Source: Chara braunii (Eukaryota > Streptophyta > Charophyceae > Charales > Characeae). From it: a stretch of 29,377 nt of DNA. This document shows, one piece after another, positions 8,752 through 18,681 of this stretch. The notes below the pieces were generated by a model. It saw only the letters and a program-made list of their open reading frames with translations, did no database searches and was not told the DNA's origin. Where the stretch lies: the NCBI GenBank assembly GCA_003427395.1, contig BFEA01000267.1, positions 968,368 to 997,744 on the forward strand, given 5' to 3'. Numbering within the stretch: position 1 is the first letter of the stretch; every line of letters starts with the position of its first letter. A program made the position numbers and the translations under genes.

Positions 8752-8870
8752 GCCTCGCTGCACTACTCTTGACATGCGCAAAAGACAAAAATCATGGCCG
8801 TGTATCTTTCCATATTCTAGCGGAAGATTCACTCTCGTTTTGCACATTTCCAGAGTATAGTGCAGCGAGG
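8752..8870. repeat. Hairpin element related to 14641-14760
   Basis: CCTCGCTGCACTAC at the left is mirrored by GTATAGTGCAGCGAGG at the right. The internal sequence (GTGTATCTTT, CTAG, GGAAGAT, GTTT, GCACATTT) matches 14641-14760 at about 70 percent by eye. It is probably a short palindromic repeat family. From 8411 to 8751 nothing else is recognised. Confidence 0.5.
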
Positions 8871-9357
8871 ACCATAGCTCAAGCTCAACGCGCACATCCC
8901 CATCAGTGGGCTACCTACCTCTCTCCCCCATCCGCAGTAACGATCCGCCCAGAAACAGTGGCCAAATTTCTGTCAGTACCAACAGGGGAGCAAAAGAAAG
9001 GGAGGGCGAAGAAGGAAATTTAAAGAGGAACAAGGGAAACGAGAAGAAAGAGAAACAGACAGAAGGAAAAAGAACAAAGTAGAAAAGAGGGAAGAAGGAG
9101 GAAGAAGCGGAACAGCTGATAGATTAGATCTGGTACCTCATCGCTCGAACCAAGCTCTCCCACTTCCTCCCCTCCTCCCAAGGATGGCCACGCGGGTGTG
9201 TACGCCGCCCGTGTAAGATCTGGTTTAAACAAATACAAAAGCTTGCTTGCACACACAGGGAAATGAGCCAAGTAGTGGTACGTAGGTAGCTAGTGAGCGC
9301 GAATTGAAACAATTTGAAAGGTGATGAAATATTTGAGAGAAGAATATAGCCTAGTTG

Positions 9358-9398
<41 letters not shown>
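9358..9398 (+). repeat. Poly(A) tract, 41 bp
   Basis: One of the two longest A-runs in the window. The preceding 8871-9357 is A/G-rich and has no recognisable gene. Confidence 0.9.
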
Positions 9399-9400
<2 letters not shown>

Positions 9401-9467
9401 AAGAAATGAGCGCGAATCTCTTCACGTACTGTTGTGAGCGCTGTGCTGTGTGTACGCCGTGTGCGGT

Positions 9468-9578
9468 CTACAATCTTCCCCCGAATACAACGCACGGCCA
9501 TTATAGTTGAATTTGGGTTATCTTTCAGTCTAAATACAGCTATAATGACAGTACGTTGTACTCGGGGGAAGACGGTAG
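9468..9578. mobile_element. 111-bp foldback element
   Basis: The arm 9474-9506 (TCTTCCCCCGAATACAACG...) pairs with the reverse complement of 9540-9572 at 29 of 33 positions. The arms extend outward to CTAC/GTAG at 9468 and 9578. The spacer is about 33 nt. No target duplication is visible. Confidence 0.6.
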
Positions 9579-9615
9579 TTTACAAAAAAAAAAAAACAGA
9601 TGTGCAGGGGACTAG

Positions 9616-9698
9616 GTCCCACTTGCACGAATTAAGAGATACTGACCGTAGATAGCAAAGATCAACGGCCGAAATCTCCTAATTTGCGCAAGTGGGAC
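9616..9698. repeat. 83-bp palindromic element, copy 2
   Basis: Differs from 4151-4233 by one base. The shared sequence extends four bases upstream (CTAG) and stops directly after the terminal GGGAC, which defines the unit boundaries. Confidence 0.6.
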
Positions 9699-9750
9699 AC
9701 AGGAAACCTCCTAATCACTGCATAACCAATAACAGCAACACAACACAGGA

Positions 9751-9820
9751 AACCGACAACAACAGAACACAGGCGAAAGCCTGCCAACCGACAACAACAG
9801 AACACAGGCGAAAGCCTGCC
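9751..9820. repeat. Perfect 35-bp tandem duplication
   Basis: The 35-base unit beginning AACCGACAACAACAGAACAC occurs twice without change (9751-9785 and 9786-9820). The stretch 9821-10709 holds a T-run near 10482-10497 and no recognisable gene. Confidence 0.9.
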
Positions 9821-10709
9821 AACCACTACGCCCCGACGCCTTTCGCGCGCGTTCTAGCGAGAAATACATTGCCATCTAGCACCTTCGGTGAGTGGTGTCG
9901 CGGGCCCCCCGGTCAGGCCCCCCAGGCGCCTACGGTAGTCTCCTCCAGCAGGTGCTTTTCGAAGGTTCACTCAACTTTCCCCCGCCCGCGCGATAACGGC
10001 CTACTACTGGTAGGATCAGGATACAATTGAAAGTTTGAAATCGACAAGACTTAATCGTCAGCCGTCAAGATTCGTCATTTTAACGGTCAGTGATCACTTG
10101 GCTTCCATGCTGACTGTGCTTTGCTTGTCGTGGTGGCTGTGCTTACCCGCTGGCAGTTTCGTCTGAGAGTGTACTCAGGGGGAATAGGATAAGACTTTGC
10201 TGCATGTATTGGACTTCAGATACGGTCAGATTCCGCCAGAGTACAAGTATGGCCTAAGGACCTACCGGCTGTAACGTCCAGCTTTCCTGCCGGCCCGCGC
10301 CGCCCCTCGCCCGCTCCCTCCCCCCCCCACGCACCCCCCGTCAGGACTTCTTCGTTTTCTGAGCCAGTCCGTATGCAGTCAACGGGCCTCACCGCGCTGG
10401 CCCCAAAAGAGTGAAATGGAGAACGTATCCTGTGCTGGAGCGTGGAAGAATACCCCTGTAATAATTCTTTGCTTTTTTTTCTTTTTTTTTTTTTTTGGGA
10501 GAACCATATGAGCATTTATTACACAAGGTCCAAAGAGACGGGGAATTCTTTGCTTTTTCATTCACATTTGGTGAGTTGTTGGGGGAGACCCTCACTTCTC
10601 TTAGGGCACGCTCAAACTGCGGTACCCAGTCCGCATAATCCCCAAAATCCCGAAAAAATAGTGTCAAGGGATAGTCACAGCAGGATCTCATTTCCCGACT
10701 ACTTGTTCG

Positions 10710-10838
10710 TGACCCCATTTGTCAGCGGCCTGAGGGGCCGCCGGGGCTGGGAATTTGAGCTGGGAATTCGAGGTAACCTCGGGAGGTTACCGCAAATTCC
10801 CTTTCTTGTTTGGAATCAACTTGCGGAAATGGAAAGAA
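10710..10838 (+). repeat. Two-hairpin dispersed element, copy 2
   Basis: TTTGTCAGCGGCCTG, then GGCCGC, forms a perfect first hairpin (GCGGCC against GGCCGC). The second is GGTAACCTC (10772-10780), loop GG, GAGGTTACC (10783-10791), followed by GCAAAT. An outer extension (GGGAATT against AATTCCC) is possible. Relative to copy 1, three base pairs of the second stem changed on both sides. A 202-residue frame crosses this region (10442-11050), but it has no domain and contains repeats, so I do not call it a gene. Confidence 0.55.
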
Positions 10839-10943
10839 ATTTGAAGACGAAGATATTGCCAGGAAATGCGATCTCGCAGTGTGACTGGAGTGACTGGAGC
10901 AGTCGAAGAAGAGGACCCAGAGGACCCAAAATCCAGGCGGCCT

Positions 10944-11023
10944 CCAATGAGGGAACATGCGGGCGCTGCACCGAACATGCGGGCGCTGCACCCACCAGCA
11001 GGTCCCGCATGTTCCCTCATTGG
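10944..11023. repeat. Palindrome with 20-bp arms and an internal tandem 20-mer
   Basis: CCAATGAGGGAACATGCGGG (10944-10963) is the exact reverse complement of 11004-11023. Between and partly inside the left arm, the 20-mer GAACATGCGGGCGCTGCACC is tandemly repeated (10953-10972, 10973-10992). Confidence 0.8.
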
Positions 11024-11357
11024 ATGTGGCTGCTACGGGGTTCCCCGTAATACTATAATGACAATAAAAAAGGCCTGAAAGGCCATGCTGTCCAGATTCG
11101 GCAGGTAATTGAATTGGTTGGGCTTAAAGAATTAGCCTTTTTTAATAAAAAAAAATCCAGGCGGCCGCAACCTTGTCTGTTCCGAAATGGGGAAGCAGTG
11201 CGACCCGTCCATCCACTATTTTCCCAAATCGGGCATGGCATTTTTTTAAGGTTGCACCTGCTCGCCAAACTTGGTGGGAAAAAACTGTCAGAACTTTTCC
11301 CAGGTTTTGTTTCTCAATCTGCCACGGAGTTGGGGGAGTTCCCGACTCTCTACTGCT

Positions 11358-11396
11358 GTTTTGTGGAGGGTCCACCTAGTGAGCCCTCCACAAAAC
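11358..11396. repeat. Perfect 13-bp inverted repeat
   Basis: GTTTTGTGGAGGG (11358-11370) pairs with CCCTCCACAAAAC (11384-11396) around a 13-nt loop. It lies just before an 18-base T-run near 11414-11432. It resembles a hairpin end of a small element; no partner was found. From 11433 to 12261 I see GC-rich sequence without a recognisable gene. Confidence 0.6.
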
Positions 11397-12261
11397 AACT
11401 TCCCTACTGTCCATTTTTTTTTTTTTTTTTTTAATTGTATTAGAAGGGCCCAGTGCCCAAGGCAAGTTACATCAGCACAGTAGCCAATAACAAGGACAGC
11501 CAGGTTCTGAACCAAACCAATCAAGATCCATCTACCGCAGGACACGTCGGACTGCGCTAGCGCTAGCGCCCCGACGCCGGCGGACCGGCAGGGCCTGGTC
11601 GCCCCGGCTCGATTAAGCGCCCGGGGAGAACAGCTACCTGGCAGCTGGGCCTGCGCACGTGCCCGGTAGGTGTGAGTGGCTTGTTGCCACGTGGCGCCTG
11701 CTGTTGGGAGACGTGGACGTCCCCTGAGCAGGGGTAGCACCAGCCGTGGGATTACAAGGGGTTCAGAAGAATCGTGTGAGTGGCGCAGTTAATTGGGTGA
11801 GCGATGGATGCGGTGGGGAGCTATTATCACACTGGAGGAGGGATGCAAGCAGTTGCAGACGATAGTGGGAGTGCTCATGCTGCGATGGCAGGAAGGGGTG
11901 GAGATCGATGGGGGGGCGATCCCGATGGATGAGTGGTTGGAAGATAGGATCTAGGAGATGTTAGACATTATGGGACGGATCCCCGGCTTAAGGGCTACAT
12001 CGACTGGAGGCGGGAAGACGATAGGATGGGTGCTTGCGAAACCCTCTTTACATTGGGACGTGATCTACGCAATCAGCTGGGGATTCGGCAGAGAATTGGC
12101 GAGATTGGTGAAATGAGCGATAACGGCGACAAGGACGACTAGTTGGAGGGAGGTTTGGAGACCGGCGAAGATAATTGCGGTGACTGCAAAAATAAGCACG
12201 ACAACAACAACAATGACGATGACGCGGCCGCAACGACTACGGAAGCATCGGTGTCACGCCC

Positions 12262-13215
12262 AACCTCACGCCCAGCGCGACTTCCCGTTTCGGAGTAACT
12301 GTGTTAGGGGGCTTGGAAGTGCGAAAAGGGGGTGTGCCAATGATTTTAGGAAAGTGTGGGGGGGGTAAAGTCCCAGGTCGGAACTGGAATCTCCGACGTC
12401 AAGTTTCAAGGGTAGGAGTGCAATTGTCTTGTTTTAGCTCAGAACCGGGGCGATCGCCGATGTCGTGGCCTGGGACGTATCTGATATACGGCGGAACGCT
12501 ACGAGTTATTGTATCTATCTGAGAGCGCATGTACCGTCGTCGGCCAAGGCACGTCTCGGAGTCGGATGAGGATGGTCGTAGTCAAATACTGTGTTCCCGA
12601 AGCTCTGCTCCGGAGTGGGTTCGTCAAATGAACCCCGCTTCACGATACTCGTTGTATTGCTGGCACTCCGGGCACGGTGTGCGAGGCCATTAGCGAGCTA
12701 TGGAGTCCCACTGAATAACAGCCGGGTTGTGATACGGGAGAAGGATGCAATAGGGAGGGAAACGGATAGTAACAGCGACGAAGCCGGGGGTTAAATAATA
12801 TTGGGGGTAACTTCGGCGCAGTCACGAAAACAATTTGTAATTGCACTTCAGGCAATCCCGCAAATACAACACACCCCCACGCGACCCCATGGGACCCGAA
12901 ACGTAGGTCATATACATTCAGCATTACCGGCCCTTTTGCCTCAAGTGCAATTACAAACTCAATCCCTGACTGCGCCGTAGTTTTCTCATAATATTGTCTA
13001 TTGCGGGTGTCGGGATAGTCCGGAATCCGAGAATCCTGGTTTATTGCCCACTGGAAATCGCCCCCACACCATTGATAGTTCTCAGTCTGACAGGGGTAGT
13101 CAGGGTTCCGTGAGTTTCTTCGCCGCCTACGCTGTTCCCCCTCCCAATACACCCGATATTCTGGGTTCCTCAAGCTTTCGCAGTCAATGTCCCAGAAGGG
13201 AGTTTCCACAACCAT
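12262..13215 (-). repeat. Diverged dispersed duplicate, copy 1, with conserved minus-strand peptide
   Basis: This segment matches 19246-20026 in order: AACCTCACGCCCA, GGGGTGTGCCAA.GATTTTAGGAAAGTG, CAAGTTTCA, GGGCGATC, and the CAGTC...AAGGGA.TTTC end. On the minus strand, a frame running from 13215 down to 12640 (191 codons) begins with a peptide carrying the pattern VExPF, DCExLR, E(Y/F)R, YWE. The other copy starts the same way. About 15 of the first 25 residues agree, with no gap, at roughly 70 percent DNA identity. I recognise no domain. It may be the 5' end of a gene carried by a mobile element or duplicated by it, or an unknown gene family remnant. Confidence 0.45.
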
Positions 13216-13893
13216 ATCCTACTTAATGGACTTTATTTGCACCCATTTCCTGACGAAGCGAGATCGCAGTTGGGCTTACGCAGACGCGCGTGTATGTTGC
13301 AGACTCCGTTGCTGGACTAGCTGTCATACACGGGCGGTTGCGCAGGCCGATTGCTCAGATCCTATCTCGTCGTGCGGATGAATTGGTGATAGGTGCTTCT
13401 GTCCGGGCATCAGTCTTTCCCGTATGCATGCCATTCTTTTCCTTTTGCAAAGTCACCATTCCAAGTGAGATCCCACCGTTACATACACCTTCGTGCAACA
13501 AAGAAGCGATCGTCTATCATCAAAGACCAATATATCTATCAGGTCATTCCTGCAATTGTGCATGCACGTGGTCAGGCGAGACATGCGCGCCGAGCGTATC
13601 ACGCAACACGGATGTGTACCAGAAAGTGACGAAATTTGAATTAAGCGAACGCTATTGAGCCGAACAACATCGGAAATAAAAAACAATGCAGGAAAAGGAG
13701 GCATGAGTTCATTCATTAGCATGCATACATACATACGAAACATAGAAACAGCCATTTCATCAAAACGGACATATTATATTTTTTGAACGAAATCAAAATT
13801 GACTTTTTTTACCAAAATCCGGTCGGATTTTTTTGCTCCTGGGGGTCCGGCGTTCCCAAAACGCCGGACCCCCTACATGTATCTGGTCACCAG

Positions 13894-13896
<3 letters not shown>

Positions 13897-13951
<55 letters not shown>
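13897..13951 (+). repeat. Poly(A) tract, about 55 bp, followed by TGAT/TTGA repeats
   Basis: Uninterrupted A-run directly inside the left TIR, then TGATTGAT-type repeats to about 14013 and a C-run near 14035-14052. A second TGAT block with the same GGTGGGGGAGGGGTCCCCC tail lies at 14100-14140, so this is a tandem pair. Confidence 0.85.
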
Positions 13952-13955
<4 letters not shown>

Positions 13956-14160
13956 GATTGATTGATTGACTGATTGATTTTGTATATCTGATTGACTGAT
14001 TGACTGATTGATTGGTGGGGGAGGGGTCCCCCCTGCCCCCCCCCCCCCCCCCTTGGCACAAGGACACACACATAAAAACCTGCTGTTTATTCTTTTGTTT
14101 TGATTGATTGATTGATTGAAATGGTGGGGGAGGGGTCCCCCAACCCCCCAACCCCGGCTG

Positions 14161-14161
<1 letters not shown>

Positions 14162-14215
<54 letters not shown>
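14162..14215. repeat. (CA)n microsatellite
   Basis: CA dinucleotide run of about 50 bp inside the TIR element. The Cys/Val and His/Thr frames over it are artefacts. Confidence 0.95.
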
Positions 14216-14217
<2 letters not shown>

Positions 14218-14640
14218 TCCAAACTTGTGTCCGCCTCCAACACTGGGTCCAAACTTGGTCCATACCCACATTGTGTCAAAAAACTCGAAACTCTGGTCCA
14301 CAGTCGGTCCGAACTTCGGTCCAAAGATTCCAGCCTTGTATCCACACTGGGCCCAAGGTTGGGTACCTTTTCTTTTTTAAAGAGGTACGTTTTGTAATCC
14401 CTCAGATTCATCATTGTATCCATCAGATTGGTCAGGACTCGAACTCCAAGCCTTTAGAAGTTTTGACTAATAGTTGACGTGAATTTAACTCATGCCTGGT
14501 TGCGCATAGTACCCCTCATGCAGCAGCACATGGATTCTGAACAGTGGTATAGTTTAAACTGCACAGGACTCAATCGCTTGATCCACTTCATGTTAAACTT
14601 TGGAAATGCATCGTTCTTCTGGTTTAAGGGCGTCATCGCA

Positions 14641-14760
14641 CCAGTCACCAAATGTCAAAAAGATACAAACTATGGGGTGGTATCTTTGAGTCTTCTAGTG
14701 GAAGATACATCTCCGTTTGCACATTTGGTGAGTACTAAGTAGTGCAGCAAGGCCCTAAGC
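14641..14760. repeat. Hairpin repeat related to 8752-8870
   Basis: CACCAAATGT near the left is mirrored by ACATTTGGTG near 14726-14735. The internal GTGGTATCTTT, CTAGTGGAAGAT and GTTTGCACATTT blocks match the copy at 8752-8870. It is nested inside the larger TIR element. The neighbouring open frames (14479-15097) have no recognisable domain. Confidence 0.45.
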
Positions 14761-15433
14761 CTCGAAGGCCACGGCAAGTAGTAAGGGTCAGGGATCTCGC
14801 AGTCAAGAAGAACGCATCGCATGGGTCCATAAGACCCTCCATATCAATCTTGACTGTCACATGCTCCAGAAACAATTGGTGCATCATTACCCCACAGGAC
14901 CTGCAGATGAGATCATATCGCAGTCAAGAACGTCCAATGAGTTCATTAGTCCCCCATGGGACCAGCAGAAATTCAGGAACATTTCTTTTGAAATGTGTCA
15001 AATGCAGCTGACAGTGTACCCTATTCTATCTCGGGAGGAAGGCCGTCATTCTGTGGGCACTCTGGTGGCAAAGATGCATGGAAGGTGTGAGAGTTGACGC
15101 GGTGGGGATTAATGAAAGCCATCAAGCAGCAGATTCAAATAGAGATCAGATCTAAATAATCTACAGTGAAAGCAAAGCTGGATCTCCTTAATGAATCGGC
15201 ATATATCGCCAATGAAACGACAGAATTCTGCATGGACTGGTTGGGAGGGGAAAAGGGGGGATGGATAGGGGCAGTGAACCGGGAAGGTAGGCAGGTGGAG
15301 GATCAGCAAGGTTGACCACATTCACAAGAGATTACAAGCTGGTTTGTTTCCTCCTCATGAATCTTCTTTGGTTTGTTTCCTCATCATGGTCGAACACATT
15401 CACAAGAGGAGGAAACAAACCAGGCAAGATCGA

Positions 15434-15434
15434 N
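15434..15434. other. Ambiguous base N
   Basis: The only undetermined base in the window. It lies just inside the right TIR of the 13747-15590 element, a place where inverted repeats make read placement difficult. Confidence 0.95.
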
Positions 15435-15651
15435 TGGTCTCAACTATAGACGAGATACATGTAGGGGGTCCGACGTTTTGGGAACGCCGGACCCCTAGGA
15501 GAAAAAAATTCCGACCGGATTTTGGCAAAAAAAATCAGTTTTGATTTCGTTCAAAAAATATAATATGTCAATTTTTACGAAATGGTTGTTTAGAATCCGA
15601 GATGACTTTCAAAGAAATATGAAACTGTCACAACAAAGTTGGTCAATCGTT

Positions 15652-16760
15652 GGAATCAAAATTACACAGAAGGTAGGAAGAAAAGCATTATTCCACCATA
15701 TCCTTGTTTCTCTCCCTTTTTTTTTTTCTCTCTCTGTGGACCTGTTTGGTTCGGGCACTCCGTCGCCCCACACCTCTAAACCATACAAAGTCATCACCTC
15801 GCTTGGGCCGAGCATACAAGCCAAGCTCGCCCACGTGCCACAGTCCTTTGCGGCCACACGTCAACCCCGCATACTCAACATCAGCTCGTCAGATTGCCCG
15901 ACTTTCTACTCCCCGTCTTTCTGCTCGTTAGCCGATCATCTCGACCGCTCTAACTCCCAAGTGGATTAGAGAGACAATTAATCGCGCTCGCGGAATTTAT
16001 AACTTGTGCCCCAGTACGCAATAAATGGGATCGCCTGAGAAGGATAGGAGAAGGAAAGGAGGAAGTGCCTACGGCTGCATGGCTAGGCCGCGGCGTGGGG
16101 GACGTAGCCTCACTCCACACTTCGATCCAGTCATGAACCGACCTGGCCAATGAGATAGGGACGGGAGGGTGCACGCAACAATGCGGGAAAGAGTATCAAG
16201 AAAGGGGAAGATTATAGTTACACCTGCGCAAGCGAGGAGAGAGCAAGAAGAGATTATCGTTGAGATCGGACTTTGGGCGTGGCGGGAACAGAGCGCAAGC
16301 CTGGGCGCAGCAAAGCGTGTGCAAGCAAGAAGCGAAGTGCAGTTACAAACAAAAATTACGAGATACCCAATTTCCTAGTCTAATTAAGGTCCTAATTGCA
16401 AAAAGAAATTCCGAGAACCTACGCGGGCACATTACCAATTCAAAATTCCAAAGGAGTTCCCCGCGCGATTGTCGCGCCAAAAAGACGGACCTTTGTTGAA
16501 AAAGAAAGAAAAGAAAAAGAGGGAAAAAAAAACTAGAGCAGACGTTATTCCCCTGCGCTCATTAAGGCGCGGGCCAACTACCCCGAAGTTCACAAGCCCC
16601 GCCTTCCTTCTGTCGAGGGACCGAGAAGAGAACGTCGAAAAACCAAGAAGGAGGGACTGCCATGCAATTTGTCCCCGATCCTTTTTATGTACCCCTTCCC
16701 TACCCCAATTCCGGTCGCACAGAAGATGGCGCTTTAACAGAAAAGAGCTCGTGACAGCGG
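15652..16760. repeat. Long dispersed repeat, copy 1
   Basis: This segment is colinear with 20508-21767. Landmarks shared in order are ATCAAAATTACAC/ACCAAAATTGTGC, a T-run into a CT tract, CACAGTCCTTTGC, GCCACACGTCAACC, CGCATACTCA, CTCGACC, GATTAGAGAG, CCTAATTGCAAAAAGAAATT, GCGCTCA.TAAGGCGCG and the terminal CTCGT.ACAGCG. Identity is about 70 percent by eye, so the duplication is old. Open frames in the two copies do not match each other in reading frame, so I see no evidence of coding. Here the T-run passes straight through a short CT tract, which helps show that copy 2 contains an artefact. Confidence 0.6.
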
Positions 16761-16773
16761 GGCAGACAGCGGT

Positions 16774-16901
16774 GTGAGTGCAACCCTGATCATCATCGAC
16801 GTGATGAGGGAGATGTCGCAAGAGGACATGGTGGAGATTGGGGTTGACATGGAAAAAAGGTATGCTATCTCCCCTCCCCTCAGTGGTAGTGACGGCGGTA
16901 A

Positions 16902-16961
<60 letters not shown>

Positions 16962-17100
16962 CGACGACGACGACGGCGACGGCGAGGGCGACGACTATGG
17001 AAGCAGTAGGGCAGAGTGTGGTATCTGCGCATCTCAGGTTTTCATTCGTGTGAGGGGAATGATGCCGCAAGAGAAAGAGGGGGGGACTGGAGTTGGCAGC

Positions 17101-17148
<48 letters not shown>

Positions 17149-17379
17149 AACAACAACGACGACGACGACGGCGGGGGCAACGGACATAGATGTAGTGGGG
17201 TAGAAAGCGATATTCGTGCATCTCATATTTTCATCTGCATGATGGGAATGAGACCACTTAGCCTAGAGGAAGGGGGGGGGATTGGAATTGACATGGAGAA
17301 ATGGTTTACTGTCTTCCCACCCTCCAACCTCGATATGGAATTGCTCCCTGTTGTTCGACAGAGGATAGGAGTAGGATAG
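16774..17379 (+). CDS. Hypothetical Asn/Asp-rich repeat protein or in-frame tandem repeat
   Basis: A 201-codon frame spans three diverged tandem units separated by two AAC/CAA arrays (poly-Asn, about 16905-16961 and 17101-17157), each followed by a GAC array (poly-Asp). Units two and three share CxIRASxxFI-like, GM.P and GG.GI patterns; units one and three share GIDMEK/GVDMEK and the following F/YxxxPP. The frame survives because the arrays change length by threes, so an open frame alone is weak evidence. There is no signal peptide, no domain, and no promoter that I can defend. The opposite strand gives a poly-Val/Leu frame of similar length. I give this a low chance of being a gene; a minisatellite containing microsatellites is the simpler explanation. 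Confidence 0.2.
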
Positions 17380-17732
17380 TCGGTGGTGATTGCTGTTGCC
17401 CGACCCGCAATATCAATCATCAATGGGGCGCTGATCACCCCGTGGGTTGGAGGTGGGCCATTTAGGGATTAGCTTATAGGAGGTTAATCCTTCCCTTGTA
17501 CAGGGATTCCGAAGTAATCAATGCCTCATATTAGTCTCACGCGATAACACGATAATGCATTGGTGTCCATATCATTCATATCTCATCATAGATAGAACTG
17601 CGTGTTTAGGCTTGATTGATAAATATCACACACATCATATCCTGCTTAGGGTTTCGTGATGACATTTTGTTTGATACATGATATATAGATATATAGACAG
17701 TTTTGGACTGTAAGGTACACACCACTGTATAG

Positions 17733-18283
17733 GGCCTCTGGACCCGGTTTCCAACTGACAGAAATTATACAAATATAATACACATCACACCAAGGTTAGG
17801 GTTCCGCCTGATAGAGAAGATAGGGATCCATGCCGTATGTACAGCCCCGTACGAAAAAAAAATAAAAAAAATAAATAAAAATAATCTCAAATTTGGTAAT
17901 GAATTTCAATATGACCCTGAGGCAAAAGTGTTTCAGTTTATTTTTCTGCATAACATTTTTTTTTCAGATTTGTTTGATTGTTTTTTTTTTTGCCTTTACG
18001 TACGGCCCGTACGACCACATGAGCCCGTACGTACGGCCGTACGTACGTACGTACGGCCCGTATTCGTACGGGGGTCTACACAGGATCAGAGGGATAGGTT
18101 TTCCCATCATCTGCCATATACTGCTCAAGGTGCACACATAGATCGATGGAGATATCAACACAGTTCTGCATAGGGATGTTGGACCCGTTTTCAAGCACAT
18201 ACACTCACTGTGACTCACACCATAGTACAGGGACGCTGGACCCGTTTTCCGGCATTGTACAAGGACGCTGGACCCGATTTCCA
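17733..18283. repeat. Recurrent GGACCCGTTTTCC motif region with CGTACG palindromes
   Basis: The motif CTGGACCCG.TTTCC recurs at about 17743, 18180, 18236 and 18266, usually after a GTACAGGGACG-like lead. A related copy with a downstream CCCAC.AATAGATG match lies at about 1809-1855. Between them, 18000-18075 is dense in GTAC/CGTACG self-complementary repeats. The flanking 17380-17732 is AT-rich and shows nothing recognisable. Confidence 0.45.
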
Positions 18284-18681
18284 GCAGGTGCAGCTCCCCA
18301 CCAATAGATGTAGCCTTCGACGTCGGGGCCTACTTACTGGGGATGCTCTTATCACCTCGTTAAGTAGGTCACCCATATACGAAGTTTTTCGGAAAAAAAA
18401 AGAAAAAAAAAACAGCCGGGTTGTCCCGTCCCACCGGGGGCTCGGAGGCCCGTCCGTGTATACACGGTCTTCACACCCATCCCTCAGCACCAGCACCGGC
18501 CCTGACAAGAGGGGAAATCCTGAAGGCACCCACGACAAAAGGAACACCACCAACAAAAACCTATGCGTGACACAAAAGGGCACCCAAAATCTATCTTCTC
18601 CGACCAACAAAGGATGAGTTGCCCAATGATCCTGAAACCAAGCAATACCCTTGGTCGGCGACGAAGTGAGGAGACTTTTCA

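Larger units (their letters stand above)
13747..15590. mobile_element. 1.84-kb TIR DNA transposon, non-autonomous, TAGA target duplication
   Basis: The left terminus (13747-13886) and right terminus (15451-15590) are inverted repeats of about 140 bp. They start AACAGCCATTTC and AACAACCATTTC, and share GGACATATTATATTTTTTGAACGAAATC (broken by few mismatches) and GGTCCGGCGTT. TAGA flanks both sides (13743-13746, 15591-15594). Each terminus also contains its own palindrome (GGGGGTCCGGCGTT against AACGCCGGACCCCC at 13841-13873). The interior holds a poly(A) run, TGAT repeats, a (CA)n array, repeated GTCCAAACTT motifs, a hairpin repeat and filler. No transposase is recognisable. It is the longer relative of 1229-1602. 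A single N sits at 15434 just inside the right TIR. Confidence 0.8.

Noticed and set aside
10442-11050. 202-codon frame
   Set aside because: It crosses the two-hairpin element and a palindrome, with no recognisable domain.
14434-14446. Reverse-strand GAGTTCGAGTCC (B box) as a tRNA or SINE
   Set aside because: No convincing A box or cloverleaf upstream on that strand.
16432-17226. 264-codon minus-strand Val-rich frame
   Set aside because: Antisense of the AAC/GAC arrays; the poly-Val is not protein-like otherwise.
17640-17810. Telomere-like TTAGGG/TTTAGGG pieces
   Set aside because: Only isolated single units, no array.
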